Shown here: piece after piece, positions 11,115 to 22,700 of the stretch
Numbering within the stretch: position 1 is the first letter of the stretch
Layout: each line of letters starts with the position of its first letter
From: Chaetomium olivaceum
Taxonomy: Eukaryota; Ascomycota; Sordariomycetes; Sordariales; Chaetomiaceae
Direction of reading: 5' to 3'
NCBI GenBank assembly: GCA_039881045.1
Contig: JAYWVB010000001.1
Coordinates: 248,001-312,000, forward strand
DNA: 64,000 nucleotides
Made by a program: the position numbers and the translations under genes
Notes under the pieces: generated by a model
The model's database searches: none
Told to the model about the DNA's origin: nothing
What the model saw: the letters and a program-made list of their open reading frames with translations, nothing else

Positions 11115-14100
11115 GGGGAAACAAGAATGGTGTTGCTGAACTCTGTGTATTCATTAGATTCTCGAGACGACGAGAACCAGATTCTTATACTCGTGAGTCA
11201 ACTATCCTGCCATGGTATCAACTTTGGGAAACATGCTTCAACCCATGTCATCTCTGTCCCCCCCCCCTGAATGCTAGCTAGGAGGGTTACGTTACGTCTG
11301 GCATCAATAGTCCGGTCACTTGTGGGAGGGAGGCCCAGCGGCACAACCGACTCGCTCGTGGGATGATGGACCGGTGTGCCTTGGAATCGAGACGAGCATC
11401 ACCATCAGCCATTCACTAGGAGGGAGACGCCACCCTTTCCAGAGCAAGCGAGCGGTCTCGGCAGCTGATACCCGGCAAACATTGCCTGACATTCCAAACA
11501 AGCCAATATCATACCGGTGCGGCTTGTACGTCCTGAGAGTAGCAGGTGATATCAAAGAGCGGTGGATGACGCCAAGTTGGTGGGTAATCATGGCCGGGGA
11601 CGAGGAGTCTCAGGCCGGATCCTTCCCCGGGTCCCGGCCTGCCCCCAATCATGGCCGCTCCGTCGAGCCCACTCATTCCCGTGATCTTAGCTGAGATGAC
11701 GGACGCCGGATGCTTCGACGAGCTCGCCAAGGCTGGTGGTGCTCAAAGGGCTGGGAGTAAAACGGATTCACGGCGGTGGATTATCCTCAGGCATTCCGTC
11801 AGAAGGAGTAGCAGTTGTCAGAAACGGTCATGAGAGCGACAGTACGAAACGCCCAATAGCCGGGGGTCCTGCTCTTCGATTACTGGCGCAGAGAAATATA
11901 GGGCTTGTCAACCTTCTTCCTATCTCGCACATGTTAACGGTCTTCGACAAAACGGAATAGGAGAGAGGTCCTGCGGCTGACATGAGTGGTGTTCCTGTGG
12001 CGCCTTCGAATGCCTCGTGCTTCGGACTACGGAGTCAGCCTGCCGAAGCCGATCAAAACGGCGATGGTGGTCAGCTAGTAAGCTGGGCGGTAGTAGCTTC
12101 GAATATCGCTTCATGGCTGCCGCTCACATGAGCTGTTGGCTTGATGTCTCAGTCAGAAGCGACGTGGATGAGGATGAGGGCCACGGAAGGCTGAGACATT
12201 TTTGCGTTTCTCGACAGCGGACTGTAGCAGATTGGTCGGCTAGCCGTAGGAACATATTCCGGGGAGGAAATATCAGCTCACAGAGGCCCAGCCGAGGTTG
12301 ACGCTGAGGAATTTGACCTGTAGACTGACCCACGATTGGTGGATACAGATAGCCCTACCGAGATGTCACCTGCAGCTAGATGTAAATCCCGTCCCGCCCG
12401 CCGCAGGTTGTATTGTTCCCGTGGAGAGCCGTGCATGAGCCAGGTCAAGGGCGTTGCCATACCCGGACTGTCCTGTGCCTCAAATGATTCCCATTTGGGA
12501 AGAGTTGGGGAGCCGGCAGTTCCCCGAGCCTGACGAAGTCGCCGATCTGAGGCAAGAAGGATGAAGATGATTTGTTGCGGATTCCGCTCTCTCCTCTTTC
12601 CGGACGAGGGAGGGTAACACTGGGCTTGCCGTTGCAGCTGAGTCGGAGCTGCAGGGAGATATGCAAGACGGCTACGGCTAGCTGATCTGGCATTGTCCTG
12701 AGCGATATGAGGTCTGTGTCGCCCTGGGCTTACCCGCGGAGGATTATCACCACGTCTCTTACCGGAGGGGTGTCACTGCAGGAGATAGTGGTATCAACCA
12801 AGGCGGTCTTGGCAGCTACCAACGGGCCTCGGTTGTCCTCGAGCCATCCTACTGTGTATCAACGGGACACATTGGCGATCTCATTCCTGATATGGCCCGT
12901 GAACCTGCGAGTCTCGAATCCTCGAGCCCAACAGAAGCGTGATGACGACGATGTGAAGCTGCCATCGGATGTTGACAATAGGGAAGCCTGGAATGAGAGT
13001 GCACCGCCGGGACCGAGGTTGTTAGCAAACATCGAAGAGTTGACAGGGCCAACAAAGGCGAACCCTGGAAGTCGTTGACAAACTGTTTAATCCACACGGG
13101 ATGTTCGGTACTTCCTCAACTGCACCCGAGCTGTGGGCTTCATCAAGAGGGGGAACAAACCAGGCTCGAACAAGCCAAGCCCTCGAGTGAACCAGGTAGG
13201 TGGGTAATGCGGCATCATAATCGACCGGGGCTCCTCATGGGGCTGTGGGGTGCGTCTTCATTTTCCTGACAGTCCACCCCGTTGAGTGATAGGATGGGGT
13301 TGATGATGTTGACATGTTTCGCGCCCAACATATCTGCGGAGAGTTACAATACAACTAAGACATTGCTGAGTTGGGCCACACTCGCAGACTCGGTACCGGG
13401 TACGATGAGCCGCGTAAGAAGAAAGACGTCAACCAACACCGAGCTGATGACGCCTACCAACCACCCGGGCGGCCTGCCAGCCCTGCTTCGGTAGGTAGGT
13501 TGTCGCTCTGGGAAGTGCGGGACCTAAACTGGAAATCGCTTGCCGCGCTCTGCGCTCGCCTCGAATTTGTCAACTTCCATAGCTCGTGTGACAACCATGT
13601 TGGCTGGGAGTTGGTGATGACCTGACTGTGTGGTGGTCGTGGTTCCTTCAGCCGAACTGGGATTGGGATGGATGGATGGAAGAGAAGTGGATGGAGGTTT
13701 GAAGAACCCACGTTCACTCCCCACCTCCAGGTCATGATCGGCACTAGGGGGATGCCTCCCCGGCACCTGGAGTGCGGGGGACTACAGGGCCCACGGCTCT
13801 AAATCAGCAAGGTTCCATGCACAGCGTCAGGGCACTCGTTCATCCTAACTCTAGCCTCCAGGCCGCAGGGCTGCCGAAAACCGATCTTCAACTCCCCTCC
13901 TTCCAGGTTGCATGAAGAATGACAATGGACGGATCGCCTCCTCACGTGGATTCCGATGAGGCACACAAAGCAAGATCCAAACCCATCAAGATATTGCGAT
14001 CCACAACTCAACCTCTGCCGGGATACCGGAAACCTGAATTTCAGTTCCTCCTAGGTATGCTCTACGACTGTGGTAGTCACCATTCTCTGCATCATACCTA

Positions 14101-14642
14101 TCAGAATATCCATGCGCACCATTCGCAGGACCAGGACCAGAGCCCGATCCAGATGGAGCAACCATGCCGGGCCCTTGGCCGACATCACACATCACATCAC
14201 CACTCTCCTAATTCATGCGAAGGCCAACCCAATGCAGTAAGAAAGACAAATCGTTTAATCTATTCCGGCTATAGCACCCGGCCCAATTCCGCTCAGGTAG
14301 CCTATCAATTTCCCAGGTACCACACGAAGGGAATCCCGCGGGAGGATGGATGGTCCCAAACCAAAAGAACCACAACCGCCCAGCCTCTGTAGAGTAATTA
14401 ACCATTTTAGTACAGCTCCGTCACGCCATCGCTACCATCGTGTAGGTCATCGCGGATCTATTCCCTCATTAGGTCCTTCTCGGTCACATCACGCGAAGCC
14501 CGTGTGATCGACCGACACGCGTAAAACGCCCTGAACGCCAATCACCAATCGCCAATCGCCTCGAAATGAACACATCCGTCATCAATCAATTAATCAATCG
14601 ATCGTCACCTAGTCCCGCCTCGCCAATCGCCCTTGGATTAAT
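11115..14642. other. Gene-free region, 3.5 kb
   Basis: Contains the promoter of the sulfurase-like gene (minus strand, starts at 11114) and the 3' flank of the SOD gene. Only short unsupported open frames are visible. A GGAT tetranucleotide run lies near 13664-13680. Confidence 0.6.
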
Positions 14643-15618
14643 CTAGAGCATCATGGCGAATGCGGCGGCGGCCACCAGCGCGGTGGCGGCACCGACCCTC
14701 AGGCCCGACGCGCCGGCCGTCTCGATGCTGCTGGTCGGGGGCGGCGGGGGCGGGGGCAGGGTGCCGTTGCCGGTGTTGCTCGGGGCCGGGGTGATGATGG
14801 CGGGGGGCACCGTGGTGGTGGACGGGGTGTCATTGTCGTCATCACCACCATCGTCGCTGCCATCATCCTCACCGGGGCCGGGCAGGGTGACTTGCTCAAA
14901 GTTGGCGCAGCTGATGCGGGTCTTGTTGGGGTGGTGGAAGACGATGCTGCGGTTGCCGAAGAAGGCGCCAATGCCCTCGAGCGTCGACGCGTACAGGTCC
15001 ACGTAGCTCGCCTCGAACTCGCCGTCCGAGTCGGGCGTGATGGCGCCGTGCTTGCCGCTCAGGTCGCCCACCTGGCACGTTGCCGGGGACTCCTTCTCGC
15101 AAGGGGTCGCCTCGCCGCGGATATACGGGTCCAAGTGCGCCAGCGTTGCCGTGCAGTTGCCGTTCTCGGGGACGGGGTCCACGTGGAGGTGGTAAGCTGG
15201 GAAAGTCGGCGTGTTAGTTGGGTGTGCTCTTTTCTGCTCGGGGAGCAGCTAGTTAGGTAGCTGGCCATCCGGGGGTAACTTACAGAAGGGACCACCGGTC
15301 TCGGGCAGGTTGCTGAGCTTGAGGGTGAAGCGCACACCCTGACCGTCCGGGTTCGCCTCGGCCGTGACCTCACCCTTGATGTTGTCGCCGTCCGGGTAGG
15401 TGGGCTGGAAGAAAGCCGCCTCGGGCAGGGTCGCCTTGTACACGACGCCGACGGGGTTGTTGGTCACCACGGCAGCATCACCAAGTTCCTGTTGCTGTCG
15501 GTTAGTATTTATGATCGTGAGATGGTGACTGCCAAATGTTACGTACGCCTGTCTCTTGGGCAGAGACATGGGCGCCGGCCGCAGCCAGCAGCACTGAGAG
15601 CTGGGTCGAAGCGCGCAT
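14643..15618 (-). CDS. GPI-anchored cell-surface superoxide dismutase (Cu-type SOD domain)
   Basis: Converts superoxide to hydrogen peroxide and oxygen at the cell surface. The product has 276 residues. Minus-strand exons are 15618-15547, 15488-15284 and 15196-14643, with introns of 58 and 87 bp. Residues 1-20 are a signal peptide ending near HVSAQ. The SOD domain shows the copper-site pair H95-x-H97 in SYHLHVDP, a further histidine in ATLAHLDP (H113), and a late histidine in VFHHPNK (H180/H181). Cysteines at 107, 125, 133 and 189 fit extracellular disulfides. A Ser/Thr/Pro/Asp linker follows, then a hydrophobic C-terminal tail ending FAMML, as in a GPI-anchor signal. The short layout resembles the Cu-only SOD5 group of fungi, which lacks the zinc site; this assignment is inferred from motifs. 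Confidence 0.9.
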
Positions 15619-18301
15619 TTTGATATTGCTGTGGTGTCTGTTGTTGCTGAAGTAAAGGAGCTTGTGGGTTCCTCGTGGGTTTGGGAAGAGAAAGAGGTGA
15701 GGCGAGCTGTGTTTGTTTGTGTGCTAAACGGTGGGCAAGATGGGCGAGTGGGTGTCGGTATGGGGATGGGTGGAGGATGTCCTTTTTATAGGTCTGCCTT
15801 TGTAGACTAAGCGGCAATTAAGGATAAGGTTGGGACTGGGGTGGGTGACGCTAGCAACGACGTCCACAATACTGGTACTGTGTAAAGTTCGCGGGATGGT
15901 ACAGGAGGACAGAGCAGGTCACAGGCTGGGGGAGGTCGGATGGGTCAGGTCGCCTACATATATGGAGACTGGGGATGAAATCTGAGCTATCCAACGTCAG
16001 CTTCCTGACCATCCCGTCTGGAAGCCACTTGGCGGGTGAGCAGGGGCTGTGGAAAATGACCTATGCTGCGTGACGGCACAAGCAGCGCAGCACAACCGCA
16101 GTAAACAAAGCTTGTGAAGCAGGGAAGCGCGGCCGGTGACGGCACACAGCCTAGTGTGCGCGTACCGTGCCTTGCAGCTGCCGCCAACCCCCCCAACTTA
16201 CCCTTAATCCCGAGATTGCTTGTAGATTACTCGTCCAATCCACCCGCAGGCCCGCGATCAACACATGCCAACCATTGGCCGCGCGGAAGGCCAACTGTGC
16301 AACTCCCGCCACAACGGCTCAGCCGTTAGTTTTGTCACATCGTCACCAACTCAGGTTCGAGCAGCTGCTAGGGTACGAGAGTGAACTGGGATCAAACAGG
16401 GCTGAAGTCGTTTCCAGGAGATTTACGAAACGGCCCCTCTCGAATCGAGTTGTAATAGTGTATGTATGTCGAAAAGAAGTGCTTTCTGATGGTTGCCATC
16501 GCCGATCGGCAACTGCGGCGGTGACATGGGAGGAGGCACAGCCGACATGGATTTAGAATCATTAGTTAGGCCGGTTGGGCGGTTGGCCGTTGGTCAAGCA
16601 AGCAGCCCCCGCAGCAGCGGCTACCGACCTGCAACTCGGCCAACAAGTTTCACCATCACGTTTGGTCAACCAGCAACCCACAGTTACTGCTCAACATAGG
16701 AAGCCAAGGGACAGATCAGCGGGCTGCCAAGTTGCATCCTATGGATGCCAATGCTGCTCTCGGAACAGGCAACGTCGCTGTGCGGTATGAATTCGTCAGG
16801 GAAGATTCCTAAAATTCCCTGAGTTTGCTGGGCAATGCCGAGCAGCGGTTAATGTTTGGGGTCTGGTCTGTATGTAAGATTAACGTGAGTTCCAGGTTCC
16901 TTTTTGGGAAGCAAAAGTGGCGGCGCTTCTCTTGGTATTTCTCGATGCAGATCTCCGGAGAGAGGGGCTCCAGAGTCCGTGGCACAGCGGGCAAGCAGAC
17001 TTCGCTTCCATCCACTGGTGATGCAATTGGTAATGGGTCAACCAAACATGCAAGCATAGGTGTCTGGTCACCAAGCGGCCACCTGCTGCGGCAACACCGT
17101 CGTGTTTACAATTCTTTCGCCAGTGACTCTCATGCTGCCCGCTACCAGAACGTGAGGTTTCGGGAGCATGCTGATTGCTCGCATTTTGCACAAGACAGTG
17201 GATGTGGCCAGTGCTCTGCTGAATGCGAGGGATTAGGCGCTGATGGCCAGATGGCCGAGCAGGGCCTGCCCGGGTCGGCGGGCGGCTGCCCGCAGAGATC
17301 TGTTTCACGCTGATCCTCGACCAACGCCTGCTTGGCGTTTCGTTTTGCCCTTCCAGGTTGTCTTTTTTGGAGTCCAATGAGTTTCCTGACTTTGATACCT
17401 GACCAGACATGGCAAGCTGCTTCTTCAAGAATGTGGCTTGAACCAACCTCTCGCTTGACTGGTCGAAGAGGATGGATAAAGGAGGAGGCTGACTTCAATT
17501 GAAGGAACGAGGTTGGGCTGCGGAGAGCGCAGCGTTTGGCCCGGCCAGTAGCTCACCATCCCGAAGCCCCCCCGGGTTTACGGGAGACCGACCGAGAAAC
17601 ATACATCTGGGGTATCAGACAAGTGACCTCAAGGCCCAGATAGACCGGGCAGTCGTGGAGGGCTGCCCTTCATGAACTGTGAAAGAGATCCGGGTCATTG
17701 CTCAAAATTCAAGCGTAGGAATTGAGCTGTCGAAAAAGGCAATCTCGAGACAGAATAAGCGGTCGGGTGTGACGGAGGTTATAAAGTTTTTGTTGGTCTG
17801 TATCGCTCACTGGAACAGAGGATCAGGCCTGAGGATCGTTATCTTTAATGATGTCTAGGTCTGTAACCTGTCCGCGTTGGATCTGGATCAAGGCTGGAGG
17901 AGTGATGGCTTTGGGTTGATTGATTCAGCTTGCAGGAATTGACACTGAAGGAGGCTGACAAGTGAACAGCCCGCCCACCAGCCGGCCTCACCTGACGGGA
18001 GTGCTCTGCTCCCCTGCAATCGTTTGTTTGCGACCAGCCAGGGTGCCAGACCAGCTATTGCTGCCTCGGCATCCAGGCATGAAGCAGTGGGTCCTGCTGC
18101 CTTGGTCAGCGGAAGGCTGAGAAGCCGCAGCAGCACTGAACTCCAACAACCAACTGCCCACCAATTGCATCAGCTTGCTGGTGATTCCCGATTGCCCACG
18201 ACGAGTCGACGCCCGACTTTCTAGTACTGTTGCGTCGTCATCGAGAACGTCACTCTCTGTACGCCTGTTGAGTGAAGCATTTGCTCCAACCGCCGCCCAA
18301 G
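15619..18301. other. Intergenic region, 2.7 kb, divergent promoters
   Basis: Lies between the SOD start (minus) and the V-ATPase subunit f start (plus). The first 150 bases upstream of the SOD ATG are the likely leader. I see no supported gene. Confidence 0.6.
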
Positions 18302-18733
18302 ATGAAGCCCGTTGTGAGTGCCATGCAAGCATGGTCTTGGTGAGTGACGTCGCCTCCCAATTGGAATGCCGAAAGTTGGAATTCGGGTCTTTGCTAATGC
18401 TTTGGTACCTCAGCTTTGTTATTTCGGTATTTGCGATCGTCATCCTCTCTGTCCTAGGCCTCCTCTTCCGGGGTAACCACCCCGAACTCGTCGGTGGTGT
18501 GGAGGATCCCGAAGACGGGCCGGCAGTTGCAGCCACGGTCTTCACGGCCGTTATCATCTACGCGGTATGTCGCGCCAACCCGGCTTCCGGGTGGCTATCA
18601 AGAATTGGGAATCGAGAATACGTGCGAACGCGCGGCTAACGTCTGCTGTTGTCTCTAGGGGTTCCTCGTCTTCTGCGGCTGCCAGGGCCTGTTGCACCTC
18701 CGCGAAAACCGGCGAGGCGCGATTGCACTATAA
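18302..18733 (+). CDS. V-type proton ATPase subunit f (YPR170W-B / RNase kappa-like), 87 aa
   Basis: A small membrane subunit of the Vo sector of the vacuolar proton pump. Exons are 18302-18339, 18414-18564 and 18659-18733, with introns of 74 bp (branch GCTAATG) and 94 bp (branch GCTAAC). The product starts MKPVVSAMQAW, matching the MRPVVS start of the yeast protein. A transmembrane helix follows (VISVFAIVILSVLG), then the hallmark acidic stretch NHPELVGGVEDPEDGPAVA, then a second helix through the last junction (TVFTAVIIYAGFLVFCG). It ends in a short basic tail, LRENRRGAIAL. Length and topology agree with the yeast V-ATPase subunit f and animal ribonuclease kappa. The gene is easy to miss because no exon exceeds 50 codons. 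Confidence 0.88.
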
Positions 18734-19790
18734 CGGGGCGGCATATGGGTTTTTTGAATCATACACGGCGTTTAAGGTCTGCTTGGATGCGGGAATGTCT
18801 TTATCTGTGCCCCCTCGAAAGGGGGCCATGCTACACTATGCTGTATTCATCAGATTGGGCGTTTGGCGGTAGCGGTTTACTGGTGCAATCCAACGGATGC
18901 ATTGCCTTTTCTTCTTCGGCCCATATGCCTGGCATCGCGACGGTATTAAGGGCAACTACGATCTGAAGGTGGTGGAGTGAGAACTGATTTGGTCGAGCCT
19001 CTGGGCTTTCGTTGGGAGGTTGTGCCGAAAACAACCCGTGGCAACCTGCAGCCAAACGAGATCTCCGACACTAAGCAGAGGTCCCCAATCCCACAAGCAG
19101 CGGTCGTCTCCTCTTAGGCACATACCGGGGATGCCTGTCTGCCCGACTACAGATTAGTGTAGTCTCCTTGTCGGAGAATGGGGTTGGGCCGACAAATGGA
19201 GGGGCCTTGGCGATCAGTCGGTCAGCTCAGTGCTTGCCCCCGTTCAGGGCTGGGACTGCACCTTCCCAACAACTCCAATTCCAATTTCAATTCATCACCG
19301 AGAAAATATCTTCAGCTTTAGGCATGCTAGGCAACCACAGGACACAAAGTCATTGAATCTTTATTTCTCCACAGGCTGGGGGCAAGCCGCCTAGCGATCA
19401 CGGGATCTCGTGTCCACTACGCGGAGAATCGTCCGTCATTCTAGGCAGAAGAACGCTATTCGAACCCAATGCGGACGGAGGGTGAGACGCGATTGCCTCA
19501 AACCGCGCCACGAAGCATAAACCACGTCTGAGTACCAAATTGAACGCCAATAAGCGGCTAGGACCCATGGTGTATATCCTGGGCGACTTTCTTTAAAAAG
19601 GGAATATCCTCTCGTCCTTCTTTCACCCCCATATCTTCACTTCTTTACTCTCCAACCACCAAGGCACACCTGCGATTAGACCAAGTCAAGCTCAGGTGCC
19701 CAATCTCTTGTCTCGCTTGTCTTTCCCATTCCCATTTTGGCTCGAGGCTTCTTCTCTTGAATCCCGACCCAATCACCAACTGTGGTCGAG
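18734..19790. other. Intergenic region, promoter of the ankyrin gene
   Basis: About 1.06 kb between two plus-strand genes. The last 200 bases are pyrimidine-rich, as expected for a fungal promoter and leader. Nothing else recognised. Confidence 0.55.
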
Positions 19791-22700
19791 ATGGCGTCCG
19801 CCGTACCCCCAACCCTCCCCGTGCCCCTGACCGGCTTGGTCAAGCATATCGGCGAGCACCCAGACACGCCGATGGTGGAAATTCTGGAGCCATTTCGCAA
19901 GTATGAAGCCCACCTCCGCCAGGCTTTTGCCCAAGACCCCGACAATGAGCTGCTCAAGGACCCCCATGTCAACGTCCTGCCTCTCTTCACCGAAGATACC
20001 CCCAGCATCAAGATTAGGGCCCGTAACCTGGAGGCCGAATCGAAGCAGGAGAAGTCCAAGTACATCATGCCTCTTCCGGCGGGAATTCGACGACCAGACA
20101 ACTCGCCCGCCGTTGTTCCGTCCTTGAAAGAGTTCCAGCATAACTTCAACGTCTTCTCCGAGTCGTCACTTGTTGAACTCAACTGGTATGTGACCGTGCT
20201 GCTTGCTGCTCTAGTGACGCAAAGTGCATATCTGACGGTCAAAAAATACATACAGGGACAATGTGGTCGCAGCAGGATCCTCTGTTGTCAACACTTTACT
20301 TCCTGTTCCGGACGAATATAACGGCTCCAAGCGTGGCCTTCGCCAGTTTTACCACGAAAAGTTCTCGCCTGCTTCCGATGTTGACCTATTCTTGTACGGC
20401 CTTACCGAAGAGCAGGCCATTGAGAAAATCAAGAGTATCGAAACCCGGGTCCGCGATGCTCTTCTGACAGAGACCACCGTCGTTAGAACCAAGCATGCCA
20501 TCACCATCTGTAAGCCATTGTCGCCTTTGATCCAGCCATCCCCGGTCGTCTTCGCTCACACGCTCGCGCAGGCAGCCAATACCCGACTCGTCACATTCAG
20601 GTAATCCGACACAACTTTGTGATACGAACTTTATCATTTGAGCCGCGACTGACGTTTCCAAGATTGTTCTGCGAATTTACAAATCCGTTTCGGAAATCCT
20701 GACTGGTTTCGACATCGACTGCTCAGGGGCCGCCTACGACGGCAAGCAAGTCTACTGCACACCCCGCGCTCTGCAGTCGTACATGACGCAGATTAACCAC
20801 ATTGACTTGTCCCGCCGCAGCCCGTCATATGAGAACCGCCTCTCCAAGTACAGCCACAGAGGCTTTGAGGTGTACTGGCCCAACTTCGACCGTTCCCGGG
20901 TCGATCCAACCATTTTCGAGCGGAGTTTCAGGCTGACTGTCGGGCTCGCAAAACTTCTCGTTCTGGAGCGGCTCCCTACGCCCAATGCGAGAGATGCTTA
21001 CCAGGACAAGCGGCGTGAGGAAAGAGGCCGCCCCCGTCTTGACCGCTATTACCGTCGGTTCCGATCCCTTGGCGGGAACATCAAGGAACACCACGAGGAT
21101 GAAGTAGCGGATTGGTTCCATGACGAGGACGTTTCCAACTACCACACTTTCACAATCCCTTACGGCGAGAAGTTCAACGCTAAGCGGATCGAGAAGCTCT
21201 GCTACACCAGGGATCTTCGTAAGCCACTCCCTTGGATTCTTTTGCTAGTCCTTTTGACTAAATAATATTTTTGCAGTGCTCAATGCAGAGTGGAACCAGC
21301 CTGACGACAGAGAAGTCTATCTCCATCGTCACCCAGCCTTCGTATGATTAACCAGACTCGGTAACTCATGGCTTAGCCTATGCTGACATTTTCCAGTTTG
21401 GCCGCGTTGAAGATGTGGTCAACGACTGTTGCGGCTACTGTCCAGTTCCCAAGACAACAGAAGAAAAGGAGGTGGCGGAAGAGGAAGAGAAGATCTATGT
21501 CTCGGGCAAGGTCTCGTTCATGAAGGACGACCCCGGCAGACAGGTACCGGCCCATGTTCCCATTCATCCGTCTCCCACGCAGACGGTTCCCGTTAACGCG
21601 TGAGATAGGAAATCGGCTCGTTCAACCCCCTGACCAATGACGATTGGACCGAGATGGCATATGTTGGCAACACAGCGCGACTCTGCCAGGCCATCGTGGA
21701 TGAGGACCTCGATCACGTCGTGGACTGGCTCGCCCAGGAAGGCGCCGACCCCAACACCCGTGACTACACTGGCAGGACTCCGCTGCATCTGGCGGCGATG
21801 AGTTCCACGCCCGAGATCGTTCGAGCCCTCGTCAATGCCGGAGCTCGTCTCGTGGCCCGCGTAGCGGATGGTAGAACGGCACTCCATCTTGCAGCAGCTC
21901 GTGGTCATGTTGAGATTGTCAAGATTCTCTTGGACAGGAGCGCCGCCAACGAAGCCGAGCACGAAGAGAAGCAAGACCAACGTCGCCGGGACAACAATGC
22001 GATGGAGATCGACGAGGGCAAAGCTGAGAACAAGAAGTCAGATGGCGCCGAGGAGTCTGACGGCGAGCTTATTGACGGGTCCGATTCCGACGACGAAGGC
22101 CAGAGCATGGCAACGGGGTCTTTTGTCAAGGTCGGGAAGAAGGAGCCCGAGCCCGTTGACGAAATCGCGCTTCAAGATGCCGAGGAGGAGCCCGACTTTT
22201 ACGACATTAATGTGGTCGCCTGGGACAGGCCTTGCTCGGCCTTGCACTTCGCAATCGTTGCAGGCCATGTGGAGGTTGTCAAGACCCTGGTTCAGGTATG
22301 AAGGCCAACCCATCATCCACGACTGAGGCATAGCTGACCAGATAAACTCAAGGAATACGGCGCCGATGTCCTCTTGCCGGTCAAATTTGGGGACCAGTCC
22401 AAGACAAGTTATGATGCCCTCCTCACCCTGGTTCTCGCCCTTGCCCTCCCGGTGGAGAAAGCAAAGGAGATGTCCAAGGCGCTCCTCAGTCTTGGGGCTA
22501 CTTCAGCCCAAGCGGACAAGAATGGCGCCACTGCTTTCCACCGCTACGTCACAGCAAACGCGCAATCCTTGCTCGAGACACTTTGGGAAAACGACCCGGT
22601 TGGGACCAACACGGCTATTCACCATATTGCCTTTGCCAACTCCGCCACCTGCGAGAACCCGTTGCAAGCCGCTATAAAGAACGGGAACTTGGCTGTGATC

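Noticed and set aside
13986..14195. Minus-strand Gly/Ser-rich 69-codon frame with a possible 50-bp intron
   Set aside because: Too short, low complexity, and no partner exon that extends it.
19440..19475. TTCGAACC, resembling the reverse of a tRNA B box
   Set aside because: The flanking bases cannot pair as a T arm, and no A box or acceptor stem is present.
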